A stretch of 64,000 bases of DNA, taken from Gammaproteobacteria bacterium (GTDB lineage: Bacteria > Pseudomonadota > Gammaproteobacteria > Steroidobacterales > Steroidobacteraceae). The first letter of the stretch is position 1; every line of letters starts with the position of its first letter. A program made the position numbers and the translations under genes. This document shows, piece by piece, positions 1 to 11,227 of this stretch. The stretch lies in assembly GCA_016874055.1 (NCBI GenBank), contig VGVG01000001.1, forward strand, positions 1 through 64,000. The letters are read 5' to 3'. Below the pieces are notes generated by a model. That model searched no databases and was not told the DNA's origin. It was given only the letters and a program-made list of their open reading frames with translations.

Positions 1-1
1 T

Positions 2-92
2 TGGCGGAGAGAGAGGGATTCGAACCCTCGAAGGGCTTTTGGCCCTTACGCTCTTAGCAGGGGCGCGCCTTCGACCACTCGGCCATCTCTCC
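2..92 (-). tRNA. tRNA-Ser (anticodon GCU)
   Basis: Reverse complement GGAGAGATGGCCGAGTGGTCGAAGGCGCGCCCCTGCTAAGAGCG...GGTTCGAATCCCTCTCTCTCCGCCA: 7-bp acceptor stem GGAGAGA/TCTCTCC, T-loop GGTTCGAATCC, long variable arm, encoded CCA, GCT in the anticodon loop. Confidence 0.93.
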
Positions 93-161
93 GTTTACGC
101 GGAGGCAGGATGGTACTTACTGCCCTCCAGCAGGTCAAAACGAACAACTCAGACCCTCGAG

Positions 162-371
162 TCAGGCCCGCATGCTGCCCTGTGCACACGGCGGGTTATT
201 CGAGGGACCCTCGGATTTGATTCGTTCGAAAATCTCCTCGCGGTGCACGGCGACGTTCTTAGGCGCATTGATACCCACGCGCACTTGACTGCCCTTAACG
301 CCGAGGATAGTGATCGACATTTCTTCGCCAATCATGACGGTTTCGCCAACACGTCGAGTGAGTATGAGCAT
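162..371 (-). CDS. csrA: carbon storage regulator CsrA
   Basis: [51 protein letters not shown] is canonical CsrA; start placed at MLIL; next to alaS and tRNA-Ser as in many gammaproteobacteria. Confidence 0.96.
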   Translation of the reverse strand: MLILTRRVGETVMIGEEMSITILGVKGSQVRVGINAPKNVAVHREEIFERIKSEGPSNNPPCAQGSMRA

Positions 372-506
372 GTGACCTCCCAATGAGGCGCTCTTGACCG
401 TCGAACCCGAGACACCACACCCCACAGGAGTCCCGCCGCCGGCCTGTGGTCTATGGCCGGCGCCTCCCTATCCGAAGATAGAAGAAAAAGACGGCAACGT
501 CTACCG

Positions 507-3149
507 CTATTCCAGCTTTTGACGGACGTAGGCGGCCACACTCGAGAGGGCGGCCGGCAACTTGGAGGCGTCGGAACCGCCTGCTTGGGCAAAGTCGGGT
601 CGACCGCCGCCACGACCGCCCACCTGGGCTGCAACGTGACCGACGATCTCACCCGCTTTGACGCGACTGATTTCGCCTGCTGTCACACCTGCGACCAAGA
701 GCACCTTGCCCGCAGCGTCAACCGAGGCGAGAACGATGACAGCTTTTTTGAGGCGATCTTTGAGTTGGTCGACCGCGTTTCGCAGCGCGCCGGCGTCAGC
801 GCCGTCAACCGTAGTGGACACGATCTTGAGGTCACCGACCGCAACAGCACCGGCCGCAAGATCGGTACCCTGCCCCGAGGCGAGCTTCTCGCGAAGCGTG
901 CGAGTTTCTTTTTCGAGTTGACGGAGGCGCTCGAACGCGTCGCGCACCTTGGTGCTGAGACCATCGCGACTGCCGCGTACGAGCGAGGTGAGCTCGCGGA
1001 TCACGGCATCGCCCGTCTCGACTTCAGCGAGCGCGCCCTCGCCGCTCACACCCTCGATGCGACGAACGCCAGCGGCTATGCCGCTTTCGGCGATAATTTT
1101 AAAGAGTCCTATATCACCGGCGCGACTGACGTGCGTGCCACCACAAAGTTCCATCGAAAAATCGCCGATGCGCAGCACCCGTACGTTGGACGTGTACTTT
1201 TCGCCAAATAGCGCCATGGCGCCCGACGCGACCGCATCATCGTAGGCCATTTCGCGCGTCTCAGCGACGGCATTAAGGCGAATTTGCTCGTTGACGCGAC
1301 GCTCGATACGTCGTAGCTCCTCGGCGCTCACCGCCTGAAAATGCGAGAAATCGAAACGTAGACGATCGGACGCGACAAGCGAGCCTTTTTGTTGAACATG
1401 AGTGCCCAATACTTCTCGTAGGGCCGCGTGCAACAGGTGCGTCGCCGAATGGTTCAGCGTCGTAGCACGACGGAGGTCAGCGTCGACCTCGGCGATAACC
1501 GTCATTCCCTCAACAATGGCACCGCCCTCTGCGGTAACGCGACCGATGTGCGAGTGGGCGCCGGCAGAGCCGCGCCTCTGCGTATCCTCCACGACGAAGT
1601 GGGCGTTACCGCCCAACTCTCGTAACTCACCGACATCGCCCTCCTGACCACCGGATTCAGCATAGAAAGGCGTGCGCTCAAGGATGACCTCACCGGTCTC
1701 ACCCGACTTTAATTCTTTGACGCGATCACCGCCGCGCAGTAGCGCGATCACGCGTGATTGGTCTCGCGTGCCACCGTACCCGCAAAAACTCGTGGCGATA
1801 TCGATCTGCGCCTCGACACGTAAATCGACGCCGAAGCGGCTCGCAGCTCGTGCCCGCTCGCGCTGTGCTTCCATGGCGACTTCGAAGCCTGCGCTATCAA
1901 TACCAAATCGGCGCTCGCGAGCAACGTCGGCGGTAAGATCAACAGGAAAGCCAAAGGTGTCGTAGAGCCGGAACACGGTCTCGCCGTCAAGCACGCGCAT
2001 GGCACCCGACTTTGCTGGCTGCTTTATGAGGCGATCGAGTGCCTCGTTAAGCAGTACCATGCCCGTGCTCAACGTTTCGGCAAAGCGCTCTTCCTCTTGT
2101 TTTAACACTCGACGCGTGTGTTCAGCGCCTGCACGCAGCTCCGGGTAAGCCTCGCCCATCTGGGCGTCGAGCGCCGAAACAAGCTTATAAAAGAACGCGT
2201 CATTTATGCCGATCTTGTGTCCGTGACGGATGGCGCGTCGGATAATGCGACGCAGCACATAGCCGCGACCTTCGTTCGACGGCAGTACGCCATCGACAAT
2301 GAGGAAGGTGCACGCGCGGATATGGTCCGCGATTACGCGCAGCGACGGGTTCGAGAGGTCTTTCGTGCCAGCCAGATCCGCCGCAGCTCGAATGATGTCG
2401 CGAAACAGGTCGATATCGTAGTTGTTGGTGACGCCCTGCATCACCGCCGACAAACGCTCGAGACCGGCGCCAGTATCAACCGAGGGCTTCGGCAGCGGCG
2501 TGAGCGCACCGTCTGCTGAACGCTCGTACTGCATGAACACGAGGTTCCAGATTTCGACGAAGCGATCGCCATCTTCGTCAGGCGAGCCTGGCGGGCCGCC
2601 CGGGATGTGCTCGCCGTGATCGTAAAAGATTTCGCTGCAGGAACCGCAGGGGCCGGTATCGCCCATGGCCCAAAAGTTGGAGTGTTCGCCAAGACGCGCC
2701 AGGCGATCCGCCGGGACGCCAATCTCTTTGATCCAGAGATCTGCGGCTTCGTCATCGTCTTTGTAGACGGTGACCCAGAGACGACTTGGATCGAGCTTCA
2801 GCGTGCCGGTGACAAAATCCCAAGCAAAGCGAATCGCGTCACGCTTGAAGTAGTCGCCAAACGAAAAGTTACCGAGCATCTCGAAGAAGGTGTGGTGGCG
2901 TGCGGTGTAACCCACGTTCTCTAGATCGTTGTGTTTGCCACCCGCGCGGACGCAGCGCTGCGAGGTCGCGGCGCGGACGTAGTCGCGGTGGTCCTTGCCG
3001 AGGAACACGTCCTTGAACTGGACCATGCCTGCGTTCGTGAACAGTAGCGTCGGATCGTTGCCCGGCACGAGTGAACTTGAGGCGATGACCGCATGGCCAC
3101 GAGCCTTAAAGAAGTCGAGGAATGCGCCGCGCACATCGGTGGCGCTCAT
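507..3149 (-). CDS. alaS: alanyl-tRNA synthetase
   Basis: Full-length AlaRS ([13 protein letters not shown], editing-domain [17 protein letters not shown]). Start at [10 protein letters not shown] preferred; MSTAKPGK at 3182 is the alternative. Confidence 0.96.
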   Translation of the reverse strand: MSATDVRGAFLDFFKARGHAVIASSSLVPGNDPTLLFTNAGMVQFKDVFLGKDHRDYVRAATSQRCVRAGGKHNDLENVGYTARHHTFFEMLGNFSFGDYFKRDAIRFAWDFVTGTLKLDPSRLWVTVYKDDDEAADLWIKEIGVPADRLARLGEHSNFWAMGDTGPCGSCSEIFYDHGEHIPGGPPGSPDEDGDRFVEIWNLVFMQYERSADGALTPLPKPSVDTGAGLERLSAVMQGVTNNYDIDLFRDIIRAAADLAGTKDLSNPSLRVIADHIRACTFLIVDGVLPSNEGRGYVLRRIIRRAIRHGHKIGINDAFFYKLVSALDAQMGEAYPELRAGAEHTRRVLKQEEERFAETLSTGMVLLNEALDRLIKQPAKSGAMRVLDGETVFRLYDTFGFPVDLTADVARERRFGIDSAGFEVAMEAQRERARAASRFGVDLRVEAQIDIATSFCGYGGTRDQSRVIALLRGGDRVKELKSGETGEVILERTPFYAESGGQEGDVGELRELGGNAHFVVEDTQRRGSAGAHSHIGRVTAEGGAIVEGMTVIAEVDADLRRATTLNHSATHLLHAALREVLGTHVQQKGSLVASDRLRFDFSHFQAVSAEELRRIERRVNEQIRLNAVAETREMAYDDAVASGAMALFGEKYTSNVRVLRIGDFSMELCGGTHVSRAGDIGLFKIIAESGIAAGVRRIEGVSGEGALAEVETGDAVIRELTSLVRGSRDGLSTKVRDAFERLRQLEKETRTLREKLASGQGTDLAAGAVAVGDLKIVSTTVDGADAGALRNAVDQLKDRLKKAVIVLASVDAAGKVLLVAGVTAGEISRVKAGEIVGHVAAQVGGRGGGRPDFAQAGGSDASKLPAALSSVAAYVRQKLE

Positions 3150-3168
3150 GACGGGCGGTTTACCTGGC

Positions 3169-3657
3169 TTAGCTGTGCTCATCGGCGGGATTTTCGAGTG
3201 TCTCGGGGTCCTGACCCAGCGCCAGACGAATATGATCCGATGAAAAGCCCCGATACTGCAAAAATCTCGCCTGCTTACCCTTTTCGGCCCAGGTAGCCGG
3301 GGCTTTCTGACCGAACTTCCTCGCCCGAACCTCGCGGCACAGCGAAATGTAGTTTGGCCCTGACTCGATGGCGGCCTCGATAGCCTCGCCCCCGAACCCA
3401 AGCTGCTGCAATTTCTGGCGCATGCGGGCTGGACCCTGCCCGCGCGATGTATGAGCCCGCACGAAATTCTCAAGGAAGCGACTGTCATCAAGCAGTCGCT
3501 CGGCGCGCAAGGTCTTGAGGGCTGCGTCGATGGCCATCCGGGTGTAGCCCTTCACCGTAAGTTTAGCGGCGAGCTCAGAGGAGACGTAGTCGCGACGGCT
3601 GAGCAGCATGAGTGCTGCTCGGCGCGCGGACTCGGGTTGGTCGGGGTGGTCGGTCAA
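3169..3657 (-). CDS. recX: RecX regulatory protein
   Basis: [27 protein letters not shown]...[16 protein letters not shown]; directly follows recA with a 4-nt overlap. Confidence 0.92.
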   Translation of the reverse strand: MTDHPDQPESARRAALMLLSRRDYVSSELAAKLTVKGYTRMAIDAALKTLRAERLLDDSRFLENFVRAHTSRGQGPARMRQKLQQLGFGGEAIEAAIESGPNYISLCREVRARKFGQKAPATWAEKGKQARFLQYRGFSSDHIRLALGQDPETLENPADEHS

Positions 3658-4682
3658 TCCTTGGAGGACTCGGTGGCCGCACGCCCGGGCTTGACGACCA
3701 GCAGCTTCGCGCGGATCTGGTCTTCGATTTCGCGGGCGATTTTCGAGTTGTTCTTTAGGTACTCACGAACGTTTTCTTTACCTTGGCCGATGCGCTCGCC
3801 TTTGTACGAGTACCAAGCACCTGATTTGTCGATAATGTTTTGGGCAGCGCCGAGCTCGATGATTTCACCTTCGCGCGAAATGCCCTCGCTGTACATGATT
3901 TCGAATTCGGCTTCGCGGAACGGCGGTGCAACCTTATTCTTAACGACCTTGACGCGAGTTTGGTTACCCGTGACCTCTTCGCCGTTTTTGATGGCGCCGA
4001 TGCGGCGGATGTCAAGGCGGACGGAGGCGTAGAACTTGAGGGCGTTACCGCCCGTGGTGGTTTCGGGGTTACCGAACATTACCCCAATCTTGAGGCGGAT
4101 TTGGTTAATAAAAATCACGATGGTATTCGAGCGCTTAATGTTACCCGTGAGCTTGCGCAGCGCTTGGGACATAAGGCGCGCGTGCAGACCGACTTGCAGC
4201 TCACCCATTTCACCCTCAATTTCGGCCTTGGGAGTGAGCGCGGCGACCGAGTCGACGACGACGACATCGACGGCACCAGAGCGCACAAGCATATCGGTGA
4301 TTTCCAGGGCTTGTTCGCCGGTGTCGGGCTGGGAGACTAGGAGGTCGTTGACGTTGACGCCGAGTTTTTCAGCGTAGACGGGATCGAGGGCGTGCTCGGC
4401 GTCGACGAAGGCAGCGGTACCGCCGTTGCGCTGGATCTCAGCGACGACTTCAAGGGTGAGCGTGGTTTTACCCGAAGACTCGGGACCGTAGATTTCGACG
4501 ACTCGGCCGCGCGGCAGACCGCCAATGCCGAGTGCGATATCTAAACCCAGCGAGCCGGTCGAGACGGCTTCGACGTCGTAAGCGGCCGAAGCGTCGCCAA
4601 GGCGCATGACGGAGCCCTTACCAAATTGTTTTTCGATTTGGCCCAGCGTTGCGGACAGGGCTTTCTTACGGTTGTCGTCCAT
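3654..4682 (-). CDS. recA: recombinase RecA
   Basis: [30 protein letters not shown]...[17 protein letters not shown]...; full length. Confidence 0.98.
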   Translation of the reverse strand: MDDNRKKALSATLGQIEKQFGKGSVMRLGDASAAYDVEAVSTGSLGLDIALGIGGLPRGRVVEIYGPESSGKTTLTLEVVAEIQRNGGTAAFVDAEHALDPVYAEKLGVNVNDLLVSQPDTGEQALEITDMLVRSGAVDVVVVDSVAALTPKAEIEGEMGELQVGLHARLMSQALRKLTGNIKRSNTIVIFINQIRLKIGVMFGNPETTTGGNALKFYASVRLDIRRIGAIKNGEEVTGNQTRVKVVKNKVAPPFREAEFEIMYSEGISREGEIIELGAAQNIIDKSGAWYSYKGERIGQGKENVREYLKNNSKIAREIEDQIRAKLLVVKPGRAATESSKD

Positions 4683-4817
4683 GAATCCCTCACGAGGAAA
4701 AACTGACAGGTAGAAGCGCAGCAGATAAATTATCCCACATGAAAACCCTCGCGGAGCGCCGTAAAATTGAGTGAATGCGTTTATTTCGCGTGACGTTCAC
4801 CCGATATACAGGGGCGG

Positions 4818-5300
4818 TCAGGAAGCGCAACTGTATAAACCGCGCAGCGCGAACACGACGGCCTTCCGACGCACGCGGTTGCGATCGCCACGAAAGCGCT
4901 TGACGACCGCCGTGATCGACATTCGATGATTATGCTTGCGCGCAAACGCGAACCACACCGTGCCCACCGGTTTGCCTGGCACCGCGCCGCCCGGCCCTGC
5001 AATGCCGCTGATGGCGACGGCGAGATCGGCACCACTACGTCGAAGGGCCGCTCGCGCAAGCGCGCGTACGACGGGCTCGCTCACGGCGCCGTGACGGCGC
5101 AATGCCGACAGCGGCACACCAACGTGACGATTTTTGGATTCGTTGCGATAGCAGACCCAACCAGCGAGGAACCATTGGGAACTGCCGGGCAGATCCGTCA
5201 GGCACTTGGCGAGCCACCCTCCCGTGCAGGACTCGGCCGCCGCCACGGTGAGGCCGGTGGCGTGCAGTCGGCGCGCGAGTCGTCGAATGTCCTGTTCCAT
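4818..5300 (-). CDS. pncC: CinA-family nicotinamide-nucleotide amidohydrolase
   Basis: TVAAAESCTGGWLAKCLTDLPGSSQWFLAGWVCYRNESK...AISGIAGPGG; CinA C-terminal domain, upstream of recA and divergent from mutS. Confidence 0.9.
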   Translation of the reverse strand: MEQDIRRLARRLHATGLTVAAAESCTGGWLAKCLTDLPGSSQWFLAGWVCYRNESKNRHVGVPLSALRRHGAVSEPVVRALARAALRRSGADLAVAISGIAGPGGAVPGKPVGTVWFAFARKHNHRMSITAVVKRFRGDRNRVRRKAVVFALRGLYSCAS

Positions 5301-5411
5301 GATGGGGGGACGATAACAGATCGGCCCGAAGCCCCTCAGCCCATGACCTCACCGGCCGTATCGCCGCCGAACAAAAAGGTAAACTCGCCGGCCTGAATTT
5401 CCCGAGTGTCG

Positions 5412-8050
5412 ATGATGACAGGGTCCGCCGATCACACCCCGGTCATACAGCAATACCTTCGATTGAAGGGACAGCATCCAGATGCCCTCCTTTTTTATCG
5501 GATGGGGGATTTTTACGAACTATTCTTTTGACGATGCGCGTCGTGCGGCACAACTACTCGATATTACTTTGACGGCCCGCGGCCAGTCGGCGGGCGTACC
5601 GATCCCGATGGCTGGCGTACCAGCGCACGCGGTCGATAATTATCTCGCACGTCTAGTGCGTAAAGGTGAGTCGATCGCAATCTGCGAGCAAATCGGTGAT
5701 CCGGCTAGATCGAAGGGTCCGGTCGAACGTGCCGTCGTGCGCATCGTGACGCCCGGCACCGTGACCGATGCAGCGCTACTCGATGAACGGCGTGAGACGC
5801 TGCTCGCTGCACTGATGCCGCTTGCTGCATCGAACGACGAGGCGCTCGATGGACCCTTTGGTCTCGCGTGGCTCGATCTCAGCGCAGGACGATTCTCAGT
5901 CCTCGAGGCAACTGACGCGCAGGCGCTCGCCGCAGAACTTGAGCGTTTGCGTCCGGCTGAACTTTTGATGCCCGAGACGCTTGCCGTGACGCTCGATTAC
6001 AGGTTGCCGGAATCGCTGACGACAGTGCTATCCCCGTGGATGCGACGCGCTCGACCGCCCTGGCATTTCGAGGAAGAGACCGCGACCCGCACGCTCACCG
6101 AGCAACTTGGCACGCTGGGTCTGCACGGGTTTGGCGTGGAGTCGATGCCGCTGGCAGTTGGAGCGGCAGGCGCATTACTGCAATACACCGAAAGAGACGC
6201 AGCGTACGGCGCTCCCCCACCTGCGTACGCTGCGCGTGGAGCGGCGCGAGTCGACGCTGCAGATTGACGCGGTAACGAGGCGGAACCTCGAAATCGACAG
6301 CAGCATAAGCGGGCGCGAGGACGCGACGCTGATCGCGCTCTTAGATAGCACGGTCACGGCGATGGGTGCGCGCGCTCTGCGGCGCCAGCTCAACCGTCCG
6401 GTGAACGATCACGAAGAACTGCGCGCGCGGCTCGCGATACTGGTCGAGCTGGTCGAGTGCGGACGTTACGCCTTGCTGCGCGATGCGCTGCGACCGATCG
6501 GCGACGTCGAACGTATTTTGGCTCGAGTCGCGCTGCGCTCGGCACGACCACGGGATTTGACAGGTCTACGCCTCGCCCTTGCCGCCTTACCGACGCTTCG
6601 AGCGTTTCTCGCAACGCTGTCCTCGCCTCGTTCGACGGCGATCGCGGCGGCTGTGTCGGGCCATGACGCCGAAGTTGCCCTGCTGCAGCGCGCGATCGCT
6701 GAGGAGCCCTCAGCCATGATCCGCGACGGTGACGTCATCGCCGTTGGCTACGATACCGAGCTCGATGAGCTACGTCGGATTTCGACGCACACCGACGCGT
6801 TTCTGCTCGAACTTTAGATCCGCGAGCGCGAACGCACCGGCCTTTCGCAGCTCAAGCTCGGCTATAACCTGGTGCAGGGTTTTTTCATTGAGATCCCGCG
6901 CAGCCAGGCAGATAACGTCCCGAACGATTACCTTCGCCGTCAGACCGTTAAGAATGCGGAGCGCTTCATTACGCCTGAGCTCAAAGTCTTCGAAGATAAG
7001 GTGTTGAGCGCGCGCGAAAAATCACTCGCCCACGAGAAATTTCTTTACGAGGCAGTACTCGATGAGCTCTGCGCGCAGCTAGCTGCGCTACAAGACTCCG
7101 CAGGCGCCATCGCGGAACTCGATGCGATTGGGCCACTCGCCGAACGAGCGGTCAGTTTACGTTGGTCGGCACCGACGCTGACTTCGCAGGCGGCACTGCG
7201 GATCACGGGTGGTCGACATCCCGTAGTCGAACGCTTTCTCGCCGAGCCTTTCGTACCAAACGACATCGCTCTCGATGCCAGCACCCGGATGCTCGTCATT
7301 ACCGGCCCAAATATGGGCGGTAAGAGCACGTACATGCGGCAGGTTGCACTCATCACTCTGCTTGCACACATCGGCAGCTATGTCCCTGCACACTCTGCGA
7401 CGATTGGTCCGATCGACCGCATTTTCACGCGGATTGGTGCAGGAGATGATCTTGCAGGAGGTCGCTCGACGTTCATGGTCGAGATGACTGAAGCGGCGAA
7501 TATCTTACACAACGCCTCGATGCGCAGTCTGGTACTCATGGATGAAATCGGTCGTGGCACAAGCACTTTCGACGGCCTATCGCTCGCCTGGGCCATCGCC
7601 CGTCATCTTGCATCAAAGATTGGTGCGTTTACTTTGTTTGCCACACATTACTTTGAACTGACCGCACTCGCCGCTGAACTTCCTAGCGTACTGAACATAC
7701 ACCTGGATGCCACCGAGCATCGACAGGGTATCGTGTTCATGCACGCGGTGAAACCAGGACCGGCGAGTAAGAGCTACGGTCTCGCTGTAGCCAAACTTGC
7801 CGGAATACCACGTGAGGTGCTTACCGAAGCGCGGCGCTACCTGAATACTTTGGAGGACCAAGCGCGAAAATCGTTGGGGTCCCAAGGGATGCTTGAGCTC
7901 GATTCGGCCTCGGGCACGGCGAGGGAGGTCGAGCCGAGCGACGAACTTGCTTCGGTCCGCGCGGCGCTGAACGCGCTGGAGGCGCTGGATCCCGACTCAC
8001 TGAGTCCGGGTAACGCGCTGCAAAAACTCTACGAACTCAAAAACTGCTGA
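5412..8050 (+). pseudogene. mutS: DNA mismatch repair protein MutS, disrupted by two frameshifts and one amber codon
   Basis: Start ATG ATG at 5412. Frame 3 gives [39 protein letters not shown] then TGA at 5529-5531. Homology continues in frame 1 ([18 protein letters not shown]...GALLQYT) to about 6190, then in frame 2 ([14 protein letters not shown]...FLLEL), TAG at 6815-6817, then in the same frame [17 protein letters not shown]...[15 protein letters not shown]...[20 protein letters not shown] to 8050. Confidence 0.93.
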
Positions 8051-8085
8051 ACTAAACGCAGACAGTTCTATCAGCTTGCGGGCGT

Positions 8086-9849
8086 CTACGGCTGGCGGGC
8101 ACGAATGTGCAATTCGCGTAGCTGCTTATCGGAAACTTCGGTCGGCGCATCGGTCAGGGGACACGCGGCGGTCTGGGTCTTCGGGAATGCGATGACGTCG
8201 CGAATGCTGTCGGCGCCGGAGATGAGCATGGCGAGTCGGTCGAGACCGAACGCGATACCCCCATGCGGCGGTGCGCCAAACTTAAGAGCGTCGAGCAGGA
8301 AGCCGAACTTACGCCGTGATTCCTCGGCGTCTATCCCAAGCAGATCGAATACGGTGGACTGCAAATCCTGACGATGAATACGCACTGAGCCGCCACCGAT
8401 TTCGGAGCCGTTGAGCACCATGTCGTAGGCCTTAGCGAGCGCCTTACCGGGGTCGGTACGCAGGGTCTCGGGATCGAGATTCTTCGGCGAAGTGAACGGA
8501 TGGTGCCTCGCACCCCAACGCTGTTCATCCGAATCGAACTCGAACATGGGGAAGTCGATGACCCACAACGGTGCCCACACGCCCTGCACGAGCCCAAGGT
8601 CGTGACCGACCTTAAGGCGCAGCGCTCCGAGCGCATCGTTGACTACCTTCGCGGAATCGGCACCAAAGAAAATAAGGTCGTTGTCGGCTGCAGCCGTGCG
8701 CTCAAGAATGCCAACCACCGCTGCATCGTCGAGAAACTTGATGATGGGCGACTGCAGACCATCCCGCCCCTTGGCGCGCGCGTTGACCTTAATGTACGCT
8801 AGGCCCTTGGCGCCGTAACGGGCAACGTACGCAGCATAGTCGTCGATTTCTTTACGGGTGAACTTACCGCCGCCTGGTACGCGTAGCGCCGCTACTCGAC
8901 CATTCAGGTCTTTAGCGGACACGGCGAACACTTTGAAGTCGCAGGATGCGACGAGATCAGCAATATCGACGAGCTCGAGCGGATTGCGCAGATCCGGCTT
9001 ATCGCTCGCGTAGCGACGGATCGCTTCGTCGTAGCTCATACGCGGAAAAGGCTTCGGTAATTCGACCTTCGCCACGGTCGTGAAAATGTGGCGAATCAAC
9101 CCTTCCATGATCGACATGATCTCGTCCTGACCGAGGAAGGACGTCTCGATATCAAGCTGCGTGAAGTCAGGTTGCCGGTCAGCGCGCAAGTCTTCGTCTC
9201 GGAAGCAACGTACGATCTGGTAGTAGCGGTCGAAACCGGAGATCATCAGCAACTGCTTGAAGATCTGCGGCGACTGCGGTAACGCAAAGAATTTGCCGGG
9301 GTGCGTACGCGAGGGGACGAGGTAGTCGCGTGCGCCTTCGGGCGTCGCCTTGGTAAGCATCGGCGTCTCGATATCGCAGAAGCCGGCGTCGTCAAGATAC
9401 TGGCGCATTGCGCGCGTGATCTGATGCCGCTGACGCAAGCGCTGACTCATCTCGTCGCGACGCAGATCAAGAAAGCGGTATTTGAGGCGTACTTCCTCGG
9501 AAACGTTTTCGTCGAGCTGAAACGGCAGCGGCTCGGAACGATTGAGCAACTCGATGCTTCGAGCGAGTACTTCGATCTTGCCTGAGACGAGATTCGCATT
9601 GGTCGTACCCTCGGGACGTGCACGCACGAGACCTGTGATACTGACGACGGATTCGTTACGCAGTTTTTCGGCTTCGGCGAACACCTCAGCAGCGTCGGGA
9701 TCACAGACGATCTGTAAGAGACCTTCACGATCGCGCAGATCGACAAAGATCACGCCACCGTGATCGCGACGGCGGTGGACCCAGCCTGCGACGGTGACCG
9801 TGCTGCCAATGAGCGTTTCGCTGACGTGACCGCAGTAATGTGTGCGCAT
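8086..9849 (-). CDS. aspS: aspartyl-tRNA synthetase
   Basis: [43 protein letters not shown]...[14 protein letters not shown]; full length. Confidence 0.97.
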   Translation of the reverse strand: MRTHYCGHVSETLIGSTVTVAGWVHRRRDHGGVIFVDLRDREGLLQIVCDPDAAEVFAEAEKLRNESVVSITGLVRARPEGTTNANLVSGKIEVLARSIELLNRSEPLPFQLDENVSEEVRLKYRFLDLRRDEMSQRLRQRHQITRAMRQYLDDAGFCDIETPMLTKATPEGARDYLVPSRTHPGKFFALPQSPQIFKQLLMISGFDRYYQIVRCFRDEDLRADRQPDFTQLDIETSFLGQDEIMSIMEGLIRHIFTTVAKVELPKPFPRMSYDEAIRRYASDKPDLRNPLELVDIADLVASCDFKVFAVSAKDLNGRVAALRVPGGGKFTRKEIDDYAAYVARYGAKGLAYIKVNARAKGRDGLQSPIIKFLDDAAVVGILERTAAADNDLIFFGADSAKVVNDALGALRLKVGHDLGLVQGVWAPLWVIDFPMFEFDSDEQRWGARHHPFTSPKNLDPETLRTDPGKALAKAYDMVLNGSEIGGGSVRIHRQDLQSTVFDLLGIDAEESRRKFGFLLDALKFGAPPHGGIAFGLDRLAMLISGADSIRDVIAFPKTQTAACPLTDAPTEVSDKQLRELHIRARQP

Positions 9850-9889
9850 AAAGGGCGGGGATGTTACAAACTCGGTCGGCCTGCCGCCA

Positions 9890-11227
9890 CTACGATCTGA
9901 GGTACCACGCGCGGTCGAGTTCGGTGACCTGCGCCGAGAATCGATCGCACTCCTGCCGCTTGATCGCGAGGAACACCTTCAAAAACCCCTCTCCCAATGT
10001 GCCCCGTAAAAACTCCGATGCGGCAGCCCGGTCGATGGCCTCGTGCCAGGTCTGGGGCAGCTCGCGCGGACCCGAGTTCTGGCGATAGCCATTACCGGTG
10101 ACCGGCGGGCCCGGGTCGAGCTTTCGATCGATACCTCGTTCGAGGCCGGCCAATACGGTGGCAGCGACCAAGTAGGGGTTGGCGTCGGCGCCGGCGATGC
10201 GATGCTCAATATGACGCGAGTCCGGCGGACCGACGGGGACGCGCAGCGATACCGATCGATTGTTGACGCCCCAGCTCGCCGCAGTCGGCGCATAACTTTG
10301 ACTGCGGAACCGTCGATAGGAACTCCCGTTGGGCGCGAAGACGAGCAGGCTCTCGGCGATGGTGGCCTTGAGTCCACCGATGGCGTGTCGCAGTAGCGGC
10401 GTGCCCGATGGATCGTCAGAGGCGAAAAGATTTTGGCCGTTACCACCGGCGAGGCTCACGTGTACATGCATGCCGCTACCAGCAAGATCGGCGTAGGGCT
10501 TAGCCATGAACGTTACGAGCAGATCGTGACGCGCCGCGACGCCGCGCAGTAATCGCTTGAGCATGACGGCCTCATCGACGGCCCGCATCGCATCGTCGCG
10601 ATGAGCGAGCGTGATTTCGAATTGCCCTGGCGCGTACTCGGACATCAAGGTTTCAGCGGGTATACCCTGCGCACGCGCCGCGACATAGACCTCATCGAAC
10701 ACGGGTGCGAGTTCCTCGAGTCGAGCGAGGCTGTAGGCTTCGATGTGGCCTGGGTCGCGCGCGATAGCACCTGCAGGTGAGGCATCGGTCTCTTGTAGCA
10801 CGTAGAACTCGAGCTCCACCGCGAGCACGGGACGTAAGCCCCGACCTTGTAGCCGAGAAATCGTACGCGCCAGCACATGACGCGGATCGGCGGGCGCTGG
10901 TTCGCTATTGAGTGTGTACATGGACAGCATGACTTGCGCCGTCGGTCGCGAAAGCCATGGCGCACGTGCGAGAGTCCCCGCTACGGGTCGGCAGATGAGA
11001 TCGGCATCACCCGTATCCCAGACGAGTCCGGTTTCATCGACGTCCGTCCCCGTGATGTCGAGTCCAAGAATGGAGCCCGCAACGGGACGGCCATGCAGAT
11101 AAAGCCGCTCAAGCTCGCCGACGCTCGCCGTCTTGCCCCGCGCGACACCGGAGGAATCAGTGATATAGAGCTGCACGGCCTCGATGTCAGGTTGCTGCGC
11201 GAGAAATTCTTTAAGTTCGTTACTCAT
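9890..11227 (-). CDS. glutamine synthetase family protein, gamma-glutamylpolyamine synthetase (PuuA)-like
   Basis: GS catalytic motifs ([48 protein letters not shown]) and a short N-terminal domain typical of the PuuA-type branch. Confidence 0.82.
   Translation of the reverse strand: MSNELKEFLAQQPDIEAVQLYITDSSGVARGKTASVGELERLYLHGRPVAGSILGLDITGTDVDETGLVWDTGDADLICRPVAGTLARAPWLSRPTAQVMLSMYTLNSEPAPADPRHVLARTISRLQGRGLRPVLAVELEFYVLQETDASPAGAIARDPGHIEAYSLARLEELAPVFDEVYVAARAQGIPAETLMSEYAPGQFEITLAHRDDAMRAVDEAVMLKRLLRGVAARHDLLVTFMAKPYADLAGSGMHVHVSLAGGNGQNLFASDDPSGTPLLRHAIGGLKATIAESLLVFAPNGSSYRRFRSQSYAPTAASWGVNNRSVSLRVPVGPPDSRHIEHRIAGADANPYLVAATVLAGLERGIDRKLDPGPPVTGNGYRQNSGPRELPQTWHEAIDRAAASEFLRGTLGEGFLKVFLAIKRQECDRFSAQVTELDRAWYLRS

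Noticed and set aside
98-125. Hairpin-like GGAGGCAG...CTGCCCTCC between tRNA-Ser and csrA as a terminator
   Set aside because: Stem needs a bulge and there is no convincing U-tract; not strong enough to report.
453-1211. 252-aa forward ORF opposite alaS
   Set aside because: Antisense shadow ORF over the well-conserved alaS coding sequence in GC-rich DNA; no recognisable domain.
3840-4340. 166-aa ORF opposite recA
   Set aside because: Antisense to conserved recA codons; composition typical of a shadow frame.
4790-4830. Possible LexA/SOS box upstream of recA (half-site CTGTATAT at 4804-4811 on the reverse strand)
   Set aside because: Only one half of CTG-N10-CAG is present; the second half reads GAA, and it lies over 120 bp from the recA start.
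5482-6267. Treating 5482..6267, 6107..6817 and 6872..8050 as three separate genes
   Set aside because: They are consecutive parts of one MutS interrupted by lesions; the first ORF's start codon is internal and out of frame with the true start.
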